Shown: positions 1 through 6,929 of the stretch, piece after piece
How the letters are laid out: every line of letters begins with the position of its first letter
Numbering within the stretch: the stretch's first letter is position 1
Assembly (NCBI GenBank): GCA_021784535.1
Contig: JAJYHW010000037.1
Span: 1-26,754 of the forward strand
Origin: a bacterium
GTDB taxonomy: Bacteria > Patescibacteriota > Microgenomatia > Levybacterales > UBA12049
Direction of reading: 5' to 3'
DNA: 26,754 nt
The notes under the pieces: model-generated
The model's input: only the letters and a program-made list of their open reading frames with translations
Told to the model about the DNA's origin: nothing
Database searches by the model: none
Position numbers and translations under genes: made by a program

Positions 1-63
1 CTTGGATTCGAACCAAAATGAACGGATTCAGAGTCCGCTATCCTACCATTAGATGACTCGGCA
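1..63 (-). tRNA. tRNA-Gln (anticodon CUG), 3' end cut off by window edge
   Basis: Read on the minus strand from base 63: acceptor 5' strand TGCCGAG (63-57), T8, C9, D-stem ATCT pairing with GGAT around loop AATGGTA, anticodon stem GCGGA/TCCGT around loop CTCTGAA (33-27), so the anticodon is CTG (31-29) and decodes CAG. The T-arm is TTTGG-TTCGAAT-CCAAG and ends exactly at base 1, so the 3' acceptor strand and discriminator base lie outside the window. All stems pair with only G-U wobbles. It is transcribed in the same direction as the gltX operon just upstream of it, which ends about 90 bases away. Confidence 0.9.
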
Positions 64-154
64 ATATATTAGAAATGAGAGCCTAGAGACAAATGATTAG
101 CCATACTGACTTAATCGTTGGTTTATTGTACTAAAATCAGGGAGAAAATGCCAC

Positions 155-403
155 TTATCCGTGTTTGATTTTGAGAATGAGGATTGCTGAGGCAAAAACA
201 AATGTTACAGCATTAGCGAGGATAACTGGCGTTGAATGAATTAACAAGCCATAAACAAACCACATCGCTACCCCAAACGTAAGTGTCAAATACATTGGAA
301 GTGAAATATCCTTTGTACTCTTGCTCCTAAAAGCATGAATCACCTGCGGTAACAATGAAATTGTTGTACAGGCTGCTGCGATAAAACCGATAAATTCAAT
401 CAT
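155..403 (-). CDS. SemiSWEET-type sugar transporter (MtN3/PQ-loop family)
   Basis: Small integral membrane protein of 82 residues with three predicted transmembrane helices (about 3-22, 37-55, 58-79), the size of a bacterial SemiSWEET half-transporter, which acts as a homodimer to move sugars across the cytoplasmic membrane. The hallmark proline-glutamine pair is at residues 19-20 (SLLPQ), followed by the basic loop RSKSTKDIS before helix 2, as in the family. The frame is open further upstream to 517, but that extension would run through the preceding kinase gene and has no family similarity, so the ATG at 403 is chosen. It lies 7 bases after the kinase stop and has no Shine-Dalgarno sequence, so it is probably the last gene of the gltX operon. 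The transported sugar cannot be told. Confidence 0.85.
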   Translation of the reverse strand: MIEFIGFIAAACTTISLLPQVIHAFRSKSTKDISLPMYLTLTFGVAMWFVYGLLIHSTPVILANAVTFVFASAILILKIKHG

Positions 404-410
404 ACTATGA

Positions 411-782
411 TTAATAATGAAATAACTTAACAACGTATGGAAGGAAAATAAGCGTACCGATAATTGCGGCGGCAATCGCGGTAACAAGTACCATGCCTGC
501 TGCAACATCTTTGGCAATTTTTGCTTCCTGACGATGCTCCTTGGTAATCAAGTCAACCATCTTCTCGATAGCAGAATTGATCATCTCCGCAGTTATTACC
601 ATCATCATCGTCAACCCCAAAATAGCCATTTGATATCCTGTAACATGCAAAATAATACTGATATTTATTACCAGAAATGCAACCAGTAAATGAAAAAGTA
701 AATTCTGATCATTTTTAAAGGCATAGTGAATGCCTTCAAAAGCATATTTAAATGATCTGATAAACCGTTTTCCGTCAATCAT
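411..782 (-). CDS. dgkA: Diacylglycerol kinase / undecaprenol kinase family membrane protein
   Basis: 123-residue protein of the prokaryotic DAGK family (DgkA/UndPK), small trimeric membrane kinases that phosphorylate diacylglycerol or undecaprenol using ATP. The family signature is clear: AEMINSAIEKMVD at about 65-77, with the catalytic and metal-binding glutamates E66 and E73 and the following D77, then KDVAAGMVLV at 91-100. Three hydrophobic helices are visible (about 29-47, 50-67, 97-117). The ATG at 782 is chosen because the N-terminus then begins with the usual basic amphipathic stretch (RFIRSFKYAFEG). The start follows the PAP2 gene's TAA by two bases, which suggests translational coupling. 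Next to a PAP2 phosphatase, a role in the undecaprenyl-phosphate carrier cycle is plausible, but the substrate is not proven by sequence. Confidence 0.88.
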   Translation of the reverse strand: MIDGKRFIRSFKYAFEGIHYAFKNDQNLLFHLLVAFLVINISIILHVTGYQMAILGLTMMMVITAEMINSAIEKMVDLITKEHRQEAKIAKDVAAGMVLVTAIAAAIIGTLIFLPYVVKLFHY

Positions 783-784
783 AA

Positions 785-1375
785 TTACAAAAATAGTCCG
801 TGCCCAATCAAAATATATATCGCCAAAGAAAATAGTACGCCAAAACACGCACCTACAATAGCTTCAGGAAGTGTATGTCTTTTTACTTTTAGTCTTGCCC
901 AAGCGACCACTGGTATCAATAAGAGCGTTATATAATAATACCTTTGATACACCATTGCCAATGAGAAAAAAACGGCAGAAACTGTTGCTACATGAAAACT
1001 GACTTTCAAACGCGTGTTAACAATAGCAAGTAACAATACTCCCGTAATAAATCCAATCGTCACCACGATAAGAATTCGTGGGCCATTCAAAAAAAATAAT
1101 CCCCATAAGTACACAAGCGACATAAAAATACCTGCCAGAAAAAGAAGCGGTCGCTGAGTACGTCTGGAAACATCAAGATCAGTAAAAAATTTCTTATGAA
1201 CGCCATAAATCACAAAAAAGGTCATCGCAATAAGGAAAATCATCGTATATCCGGTCCATGCCAGCGCCGAGATGACATCTCCTGACGTTTTGTAGACGAG
1301 AAAAAGAGGCACAAAGACAAGCAGCATAACGGGGTTAAAGAAAAATGAAATAATTTGTGCTAAAGCAGTTCTCAT
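785..1375 (-). CDS. PAP2-family membrane phosphatase
   Basis: 196-residue polytopic protein with about six hydrophobic helices and the PAP2 (type 2 phosphatidic acid phosphatase) pattern in shortened form: S126-F-H128 (KVSFHVA) stands where the family has its SGH motif, and R166-H167 (KRHTLPEAIVGA) matches the final R-x5-H-x3-D segment, with the last acidic residue as Glu. Family members remove phosphate from lipid phosphates such as undecaprenyl pyrophosphate or phosphatidate. The ATG overlaps the gltX stop codon as ATGA, and the downstream kinase starts two bases after its stop. A phosphatase and a lipid kinase side by side suggest recycling of the lipid carrier for cell-wall or glycan export. 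Exact substrate unknown. Confidence 0.8.
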   Translation of the reverse strand: MRTALAQIISFFFNPVMLLVFVPLFLVYKTSGDVISALAWTGYTMIFLIAMTFFVIYGVHKKFFTDLDVSRRTQRPLLFLAGIFMSLVYLWGLFFLNGPRILIVVTIGFITGVLLLAIVNTRLKVSFHVATVSAVFFSLAMVYQRYYYITLLLIPVVAWARLKVKRHTLPEAIVGACFGVLFSLAIYILIGHGLFL

Positions 1376-2784
1376 GACAATGCAATACGTAGCCGTGAAA
1401 GAGCCTCTTCTTTACCCAAAATCTCAAGAGACTCCGGCAAAGGTAATCCACGCTCCTGTCCTGTTATTATTGTATACAAAACCGGCATGCGAATGCTATG
1501 GCTTTTCAAAACTTCCCGCAAAGCATCAAGAATAGAATCTGTATTCCAGATGCGTATACGATCAAGTTCATTCTGAAGAGACCGCGCGATCTCCATGGTA
1601 TCCTTCGAAACAATGAACTGGGAGCCTGGAAGAAAATGCCGTACCAATGGATAAAATTCTTTCAGTGTGTTAATCCGCGACTGTGCCAGTTGTACAATTT
1701 TCAAAAGCATTGTTTCATCAATCTTTTTAAGTTCTTTGTCTTCTCCGGATTTTGCATAATACGTCAATAAAGTCCTAGTTAACGCTTCAACGGACATTTC
1801 TCTAATATAAAAACCGTTCATCCAGGTCAATTTCTGCCGATCAAAAGCTACAAGATCTGTCTTATGAATTTTGGTTAATTCAAACGATTTGATAAACTCA
1901 TCAAAGCTATAAATTTCCTGCTCTGTACCTGGATTCCAGCCTAAAAGCATAAGAAAATTGATCAATGCTTTTGACAGATAGCCGGCATCCAAAAATTCGC
2001 GCGCTGAAACAGGACCATGTCGCTTGGAAAGTTTTTTATCAGCACCTAATTCTTTTAAGTTTGGAAGATGAATATACGTTGGCAATTCCCAACCGAAGGC
2101 CTCATAAATCAAAATATGCTTGGGCGTCGAAGGAATCCAGTCATTACCTCGCATCACATGCGTAATTTCCATCAAATGATCATCCACAACTACTCCCAGA
2201 TGATATGTTGGAAATCCATCAGATTTTAAGAGAATTTGATCATCAATTTCATTGCTATTTATCGATATTTGCCCGAAAACAGCATCAGTAAAACTGATAA
2301 TTTTATTTGGCTGAACATTAAGTCTGATAACATATGGCTCTTTTGCAGCTAATTTTTTTTCAATTTCTTCTGTTGATAGATGCAAACAATGCTTGTCGTA
2401 TTTTGTCGAAGCGACTTTTTGCGCTCGTTGCGTCTCTCTCATTTGCGCCAATCTCTCTGCAGTACAAAAACAATAATAAGCAGCTTTTTTCTCGATCAAT
2501 TCTTCTGCATACTTTTTATAAAGAGGAAGTCTTTCTGACTGAATATAAGGTCCAAAATCTCCTCCGACACGTGGTCCTTCATCCCAAGAAAATCCATAAT
2601 CTCTAATATCATCTAAAATCCGGTCTATTGCGCCCTCAACCAGCCGCACTCTATCAGTGTCTTCAATACGGATAATAAATTTACCATGATGTTTCTTCGC
2701 AAAAGCTATATTATAAAGGACTGTACGAATATGTCCGATATGATATTCACCCGTAGGACTGGGAGCCATTCTTGTTCTTATCAT
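1372..2784 (-). CDS. gltX: Glutamyl-tRNA synthetase (GluRS)
   Basis: Class I synthetase that attaches glutamate to tRNA-Glu and, in organisms using the GatCAB amidation route, also to tRNA-Gln. 470 residues, normal length. HIGH signature at 15-18 (PSPTGEYHIGH), KLSKR (KMSKS loop) at 251-255, and a zinc-site pattern C105-x-C107...Y129...C133 in the acceptor-binding region. The frame is open to 2835, but the family always starts just before the PSPTG motif, so ATG 2784 is used; the extra 17 codons would cover the promoter. A TTGAGT-17-TACAAT promoter ends 6 bases before this ATG, implying a leaderless transcript. The gene leads the operon with the PAP2, kinase and SemiSWEET genes. Its closeness to tRNA-Gln is suggestive, but discriminating or not cannot be read by eye. 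Confidence 0.96.
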   Translation of the reverse strand: MIRTRMAPSPTGEYHIGHIRTVLYNIAFAKKHHGKFIIRIEDTDRVRLVEGAIDRILDDIRDYGFSWDEGPRVGGDFGPYIQSERLPLYKKYAEELIEKKAAYYCFCTAERLAQMRETQRAQKVASTKYDKHCLHLSTEEIEKKLAAKEPYVIRLNVQPNKIISFTDAVFGQISINSNEIDDQILLKSDGFPTYHLGVVVDDHLMEITHVMRGNDWIPSTPKHILIYEAFGWELPTYIHLPNLKELGADKKLSKRHGPVSAREFLDAGYLSKALINFLMLLGWNPGTEQEIYSFDEFIKSFELTKIHKTDLVAFDRQKLTWMNGFYIREMSVEALTRTLLTYYAKSGEDKELKKIDETMLLKIVQLAQSRINTLKEFYPLVRHFLPGSQFIVSKDTMEIARSLQNELDRIRIWNTDSILDALREVLKSHSIRMPVLYTIITGQERGLPLPESLEILGKEEALSRLRIALS

Positions 2785-2786
2785 TC

Positions 2787-2816
2787 TTGCATTGTAATCC
2801 AAAACTATCCTATACT
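2787..2816 (+). promoter_or_regulatory. Promoter of the 2824 gene, leaderless spacing
   Basis: TTGCAT (2787-2792), an 18-base spacer and TATACT (2811-2816), followed by 7 bases and the ATG at 2824. An inverted repeat ATACT-CAAT-AGTAT (2812-2825) covers the -10 element and the start codon, so an operator there could act on both divergent genes. Confidence 0.45.
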
Positions 2817-2819
2817 CAA
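2791..2819 (-). promoter_or_regulatory. gltX promoter, leaderless spacing
   Basis: On the minus strand, TTGAGT (2819-2814), a 17-base spacer and TACAAT (2796-2791) lie 6 bases before the gltX ATG. Transcription would begin at or next to the A of the start codon. It overlaps the divergent promoter for the 2824 gene. Confidence 0.5.
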
Positions 2820-2823
2820 TAGT

Positions 2824-3984
2824 ATGACTCTTCATGATACAGCAGAATTTTCAAAAAAAGGAGGACTTACCATTGTTTTGAGCTTTATCCTCATCCTTCT
2901 GCTCGTTTTTTTCTTTAAAATCGGCAACTTCATACAAACAATTCTTTTTCCTCCCAAGATTGCTCCTCCAAATGAAGCATATGGGAAGCTGCCTCCCATC
3001 AATTTCCCTCAAAGTACCGTGCATGGACAATTTACCTATACAATTAATACTATTGATGGCTCCTTACCGCAAAATTTTCCTGACCGGTTAATCGTATATC
3101 CGATGATAATCAGCCAGCCAAATCTGCTGAATCTTGATAACGCGAAAAGCGTTATGGCCTCATGGGGATTTATAGACCAGGCAGGAAATCCGTTGACAGA
3201 AATCCCACTCGGTGGCCCGATTTATGAATGGAATGAGCCTTCCGGATTTCAACGCAAAATTATTTATAACATTATCAACCAAAATTTTACAATGACATCA
3301 AATTATCTTATTTCACTGATAGTATTAAATGCGCAAAATCTTGGCGATCAAAACGGAGCGATCAATACAGTTCAAACTTTCTTAAATAATGCTAACCTAT
3401 TCCCTACAGATGTAGATATCACATTGACACAAAATCCGCCTCCGGATAAAAAATATTATACAACTCCCCAATTGTTCTCAATCATCAATGGGGAATTAAC
3501 TCCAACAACAAGCTTGTCTAGTGCACAGGTAATTAGAGTAGATCTCTATCAAAAAGAGATTGATTATTCACTGATAGCAGGAAAAGACCAGAATCTCACT
3601 CATTTTCAAAATTTTGATATGAAAATGCCGATCTTATATCCACACCCTCCTTTTTCTACGATGAATTTTCTTGTCGCGTCAGGACAAAATGAAGCAGATG
3701 TTGTATCGGCTATCTTCAATCATCAATCTATCAATCTTCAACCTAATCAGCAGGCAACGTATCCTATCAAAACTGCACGTCAAGCGTATGATGAATTAAA
3801 AAACGGCAAAGCCTATATCGCTGCATACAACGGAACCAGTAATCAGATACTCATCAATAAAGTATATCTTGCTTATTATATTGGGAACACGCAACAAGAC
3901 TATCTTATGCCTATAATAGTCTTTGAAGGGCAAAACGGTTTTTTTGCTTATGTCCCAGCAATAACAAATAATACGTTACAATAA
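2824..3984 (+). CDS. Unknown membrane-anchored extracytoplasmic protein, YycI-like C-terminus
   Basis: 386 residues; family not recognised with certainty. A short cytoplasmic N-terminus is followed by one transmembrane helix (about 14-38) and a large Asn/Gln/Pro-rich domain that should lie outside the membrane. The last 65 residues (AYDELKNGKAYI..., then LAYY, LMPIIVFEG and FAYVPAI) resemble the C-terminal repeat of YycI/YycH-type regulators, in which a YD-L segment is followed by a strand ending in a Tyr-rich stretch and a P-x-x-V-F motif; this is a resemblance by eye only. The frame is open upstream to 2686, but those codons run antisense through gltX, so the ATG at 2824, directly after a -10 hexamer, is chosen. 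It ends 8 bases from the convergent carboxypeptidase gene with no visible terminator. Its role is unknown. Confidence 0.8.
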   Translation: MTLHDTAEFSKKGGLTIVLSFILILLLVFFFKIGNFIQTILFPPKIAPPNEAYGKLPPINFPQSTVHGQFTYTINTIDGSLPQNFPDRLIVYPMIISQPNLLNLDNAKSVMASWGFIDQAGNPLTEIPLGGPIYEWNEPSGFQRKIIYNIINQNFTMTSNYLISLIVLNAQNLGDQNGAINTVQTFLNNANLFPTDVDITLTQNPPPDKKYYTTPQLFSIINGELTPTTSLSSAQVIRVDLYQKEIDYSLIAGKDQNLTHFQNFDMKMPILYPHPPFSTMNFLVASGQNEADVVSAIFNHQSINLQPNQQATYPIKTARQAYDELKNGKAYIAAYNGTSNQILINKVYLAYYIGNTQQDYLMPIIVFEGQNGFFAYVPAITNNTLQ

Positions 3985-3992
3985 ATAAGCGT

Positions 3993-5054
3993 TTAATGAA
4001 CCGGTTGCTGTGGAAGAATATACTTTACGTTGGTATCAATATACTGCAGTAATTTTTCTGTATCAGCAAATCTATGGGCACTATCCATCACAATAATGAT
4101 ATAGGTGTGGCCATTTTTCTTCATCGAAGTTACAAGTACTTCACCAGCTGCTTCAGTTGTCCCTGTCTTAATACCCGTTACTCCGTCAATGCCCAAAAGT
4201 TTGTTTAAGTTAGTCAATTGATATTGTACTCCGAAATTACTTGTATAAATTGTTTTTTGCTTTGTCGAAGTAACCTTTACAAATGTCGGATTGGTAATCG
4301 CATAAGAAGCCAAATGAGCCAAATCAACGACTGTTGTATAATCGCCGTCATCATCAAGTCCTGTCGGATCGCCATAATGCGTATTGGTAAGATGTAAGCT
4401 CTTTGCTTTTTCGTTCATTTTTTTAACAAAAGCCGAAGATCCACCGGGATAATTATCAGCTATTGCCTGAGCCGCATCATTTGCAGAAGGAAGAAGCATC
4501 GCATACAGTATATCTTTAAAGGTAAATTGCTCACCCGCGTAGAGATGCAATCCTGACCCTGGTACATAAGAACGCTTTACCGTTAAGATATCATTTGGTT
4601 TGTAATAATTGAGTGCAATTAAAGCTGTCATAATTTTGGTAGTTGATGCCATAGAAAATCTTACTTGAGGATTTTTTGAAAAAAGAATAACCTGCGAATC
4701 TCTATCAAGAATAATGGCTGCTTTTGCACTCAGTGCCGGCATATTCGCTACTCGTACATATGGATAAGGATTTATTGTTGTCAGTTGATCACTGATGACA
4801 GGCTTCTGCTGCGCACTTGCGAGCAAAATATGATTATTGAAAATTACAAGTGTGATCAAAATACTAAGTAAGATAAGCGGAAAAAGAATAAGTTGCATAT
4901 CTGAATCATGTGTACGCAGCCAGGCTTTGATTTTCACCCTCCTCGATTCTTCTTGCTTGACCACTGCAGCCTTTTTTACTGCAACTTCTTTTTTTGTTTT
5001 TTTAAATTTATTTTGTCTTTTCTTTTGCCAGATTGGAGATTTTGAATGTGCCAT
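3993..5054 (-). CDS. dacA: D-alanyl-D-alanine carboxypeptidase (PBP5-like, peptidase S11)
   Basis: Penicillin-binding enzyme that trims the terminal D-Ala from peptidoglycan stem peptides. All three active-site motifs are present: S137-T-T-K140 (catalytic Ser and Lys), S190-A-N192, and K296-T-G298. Instead of a cleavable signal, the protein has a long lysine-rich cytoplasmic N-terminus (about 1-45) and one hydrophobic helix (about 53-75), so the catalytic domain is membrane-tethered on the outside. The C-terminal beta domain of classical PBP5 is absent: the protein stops about 55 residues after KTG. Length 353. It lies downstream of aspS on the same strand, but 165 bases and a large palindrome separate them, so it may have its own promoter. 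No Shine-Dalgarno sequence is visible before its ATG. Confidence 0.93.
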   Translation of the reverse strand: MAHSKSPIWQKKRQNKFKKTKKEVAVKKAAVVKQEESRRVKIKAWLRTHDSDMQLILFPLILLSILITLVIFNNHILLASAQQKPVISDQLTTINPYPYVRVANMPALSAKAAIILDRDSQVILFSKNPQVRFSMASTTKIMTALIALNYYKPNDILTVKRSYVPGSGLHLYAGEQFTFKDILYAMLLPSANDAAQAIADNYPGGSSAFVKKMNEKAKSLHLTNTHYGDPTGLDDDGDYTTVVDLAHLASYAITNPTFVKVTSTKQKTIYTSNFGVQYQLTNLNKLLGIDGVTGIKTGTTEAAGEVLVTSMKKNGHTYIIIVMDSAHRFADTEKLLQYIDTNVKYILPQQPVH

Positions 5055-5140
5055 GGGTACAAATAAGTAACAATAGTATTATTGTAATTGTTTCTCTAAG
5101 AAATGAAAAGTGCAACTAGAAGAGTATTTGGTGTTATGAA

Positions 5141-5202
5141 GCGAGGCACAAAAATTTTTCGGTTGCAATCTTTGCAACGGAGAAAAATTTTTCGTGTCGA
5201 GC
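5141..5202. repeat. 62-base palindromic element between aspS and the carboxypeptidase gene
   Basis: The outer arms (5141-5160 and 5182-5202) pair through CAC and AAAAATTTTTC with a few mismatches; the inner arms GTTGCAA (5162-5168) and TTGCAAC (5172-5178) pair perfectly around a 3-base loop. The whole would fold into one long hairpin or cruciform. It could be a dispersed mobile palindrome or the aspS transcription terminator; it lacks a clear terminal U-run. Confidence 0.6.
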
Positions 5203-5219
5203 AAAATGGTTTAATAAAA

Positions 5220-6620
5220 CTATTTCTTTTTAACACTTAAACCCAACTCTTCAAGCTGTTCTTTACTCACTTCTGCCGGTGCATCCATGACTGCTGTTCT
5301 TCCGGTTGAGGTCATGGGAAACGCAATCGCTTCTTTGAGAGACTCTTCACCCGTGAGAAGCGTCACCAATCTATCAAAACCCAAAGCAATACCACCATGC
5401 GGTGGCGTACCAAACTTGAATGCTTCAAGCATGTGCCCAACGCTTTGTTCAATTTCTTTATCTGAATAGCCCATAATTTTGTATGTTGCTTTGAGCAATT
5501 CCGGCTTGTGTGTTCGAATACTTCCCCCGCCGACTTCTAAGCCATTGCAAACTAAATCGTATTGAGTTGTTGTTATCTGATCAATATTTTTCCCTTCGAG
5601 CAACCATGCCGCATGCTCTGAAATCGGCATACTGAACGGATTATGGGTAAATGTCCACCCTGACTTGCTGTCTCGTACTTCAGCTGCATCTTTTTTATCA
5701 ACTTTCTTAAAGAAAGGGAAATTAATAACCCACGCAAATGCCAAAACTCCCGCTTTTTTCTCTTCATCTGAACGAAGATCAAATTTATCCGCGCCATATT
5801 TCTCCATCGCCTCTTTATAATTAATAATAGGAAATATCTCATCCCGCAACTTACCGCCGACTTGCTTTACCGCATCCTTCACGACAGCTTCTGTTGTCTG
5901 CATTACATCTTCCCGAGTAACAAAACTCATCTCCAAATCAAGCTGCGTAAACTCAAAACCTCTGTCTGCTCGTAAATCTTCATCCCGAAGACAACGGGGA
6001 AACTGGAAATAGCGTTCAAACCCTGCAGTCATCAAAAGCTGCTTATATTGCTGTGGACTCTGAGGCAATGCATAAAATTTACCCGGCTGAAATCGTGAAG
6101 GCACGAGAAAATCCCGCGCTCCTTCCATGGTAGACTTGGTGAGAAGCGGTGTCTCAATTTCAACAAAATCTTTCTTAAGAAGCGCTCCTCGAAGTGCGTT
6201 AAGATACGCAGATCGCAAACGAATAATTTTTTGCATCCGGTCACGGCGCAAATCTAGATACCGGTAGCGCAATCGCACTTCTTCACTGATTTCATGACCT
6301 TGAGTATCAATTTGAATAGGCAGCTCTTCTGCTTTATTTAATATTGCATATTCATCAACAGAAATTTCAACAGTGCCTGTCTGGATATGAGGGTTTATCA
6401 TCCGCTCTGGCCTTTTTTTAACCGTTCCAATAAGTTCGATCACCGATTCAGTCGTCAATTCGCCCATTTTCCCAAAGCCGACACATTGCACAATGCCTGT
6501 TCTGTCACGAAGATCGATGAAGGTGAGCTTACCATGATCTCGTTTGGTTGCAACCCATCCCTGCAGGAAAACTGTCTCATCAAACTTTTCAGTAACGTCT
6601 TTTATCAATAACCTAGTCAT
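5220..6620 (-). CDS. aspS: Aspartyl-tRNA synthetase lacking the GAD insertion domain
   Basis: Class II synthetase that charges tRNA with aspartate. An N-terminal OB-fold anticodon-binding domain (about 1-100, with RDHGKLTFIDLRDRTGIVQ) is followed by catalytic motif 1 (FVEIETPLLTKSTMEGARDF, 152-171), motif 2 (FPRCLRDEDLRADRGFEFTQ, 207-226) and motif 3 (GIALGFDRLVTLL, 410-422). At 466 residues it is about 120 shorter than usual bacterial AspRS: the sequence passes from the pre-insertion segment EAMEKYGADKFDLRS (270-284) to LAFAWVINFPFF (293-304) with only about 8 residues between, so the GAD domain is missing while the flanks are intact. A candidate -10 (TACAAT, 6637-6632) lies 11 bases before the ATG and there is no Shine-Dalgarno sequence. 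Whether it also charges tRNA-Asn is not visible. Confidence 0.95.
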   Translation of the reverse strand: MTRLLIKDVTEKFDETVFLQGWVATKRDHGKLTFIDLRDRTGIVQCVGFGKMGELTTESVIELIGTVKKRPERMINPHIQTGTVEISVDEYAILNKAEELPIQIDTQGHEISEEVRLRYRYLDLRRDRMQKIIRLRSAYLNALRGALLKKDFVEIETPLLTKSTMEGARDFLVPSRFQPGKFYALPQSPQQYKQLLMTAGFERYFQFPRCLRDEDLRADRGFEFTQLDLEMSFVTREDVMQTTEAVVKDAVKQVGGKLRDEIFPIINYKEAMEKYGADKFDLRSDEEKKAGVLAFAWVINFPFFKKVDKKDAAEVRDSKSGWTFTHNPFSMPISEHAAWLLEGKNIDQITTTQYDLVCNGLEVGGGSIRTHKPELLKATYKIMGYSDKEIEQSVGHMLEAFKFGTPPHGGIALGFDRLVTLLTGEESLKEAIAFPMTSTGRTAVMDAPAEVSKEQLEELGLSVKKK

Positions 6621-6687
6621 AATTAATTAGAATTGTATCAGGTATTATGTAGCATGTATTAAGAAAAATATAACTAATCAAAAATTC

Positions 6688-6729
6688 TATACTTAATACT
6701 TTATACTTACTACTTGATACATATAACTT
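6688..6729. repeat. Heptanucleotide array (consensus TATACTT), 6 degenerate copies
   Basis: Six successive 7-base units: TATACTT, AATACTT, TATACTT, ACTACTT, GATACAT, ATAACTT. It sits in the aspS/6930 intergenic region upstream of the attenuator promoter. Other loci in the window share the 7-base period but not the sequence. Confidence 0.75.
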
Positions 6730-6755
6730 TTGTATCATACACCAGCCTCAACAGA

Positions 6756-6784
6756 TTGACAAGAAGATAAACTAGAGCTATACT
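6756..6784 (+). promoter_or_regulatory. Near-consensus sigma-70-type promoter for the 6930 gene and its leader ORF
   Basis: TTGACA (6756-6761), exactly 17 bases, then TATACT (6779-6784). It is the best promoter match noticed in the window. The expected start of transcription is about 6791, one base before a short ORF, and the mRNA would have a leader of about 140 bases before the gene. Confidence 0.75.
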
Positions 6785-6791
6785 TCTTTGT

Positions 6792-6860
6792 ATGAATTCT
6801 GTAAGAAAGCCTATTAATCATTGTGTTATTCTCCCGCTTGTCATTTTTTGGCATGGGTGA
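6792..6860 (+). CDS. Putative leader peptide, 22 codons
   Basis: ATG at 6792 begins 7 bases after the TATACT -10 hexamer, so it could be translated from a leaderless transcript. The ORF runs 22 codons to TGA at 6858-6860. Codons 11-20 are hydrophobic, with VILPLVI at 12-18 followed by Phe-Trp-His-Gly. The stop codon lies inside the 5' arm of a predicted antiterminator stem (6855-6869), so a ribosome finishing the peptide would mask that arm. This is the geometry of classical amino-acid-biosynthesis attenuators. It is too short for similarity to be judged, and translation is not proven. Confidence 0.45.
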   Translation: MNSVRKPINHCVILPLVIFWHG

Positions 6861-6911
6861 TTGGTGATGATTTAACAAACAGCATCCCAATCTCCCACAA
6901 AAAGGGAGATT
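6854..6911 (+). promoter_or_regulatory. Transcription attenuator: mutually exclusive antiterminator and terminator
   Basis: Antiterminator: 6854-6869 (T, GGG, T, GATTGG, T, GATG) pairs with 6883-6897 (CATC, CCAATC, T, CCC, A), 14 base pairs with one T-T mismatch and one bulged T, closing a 13-base loop. Terminator: AATCTCCC (6889-6896) pairs with GGGAGATT (6904-6911) and runs into a T-tract (6910-6916). The two share 6889-6896, so only one can form. A weaker upstream pairing, TTAATCA (6814-6820) with TGATTGG (6858-6864), would compete with the antiterminator, as region 1:2 does in trp-type leaders. Stems were found by eye; energies were not computed. Confidence 0.6.
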
Positions 6912-6920
6912 TTTTATTTT

Positions 6921-6925
6921 GGAGG
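6921..6925 (+). promoter_or_regulatory. Strong Shine-Dalgarno site of the 6930 gene
   Basis: GGAGG lies 4 bases before the ATG at 6930 and just after the attenuator T-tract. This contrasts with many neighbours that have no such site, and fits a gene read from a long leader mRNA. Confidence 0.75.
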
Positions 6926-6929
6926 TACT

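Noticed and set aside
64..154. Promoter or terminator between the SemiSWEET gene and tRNA-Gln
   Set aside because: Only weak inverted repeats (GATTA/TAATC) and a badly placed TAATAT are seen; nothing can be supported.
404..517. N-terminal extension of the SemiSWEET frame
   Set aside because: The extra 38 codons overlap the end of the kinase gene in another frame, and the family starts at the residue encoded at 403.
2785..2835. N-terminal extension of GluRS
   Set aside because: Would add 17 residues before the invariant start region and run over a promoter-like element.
6688..6729. CRISPR-like repeat
   Set aside because: Units are only 7 bases long with no spacers between; no cas gene is in the window.
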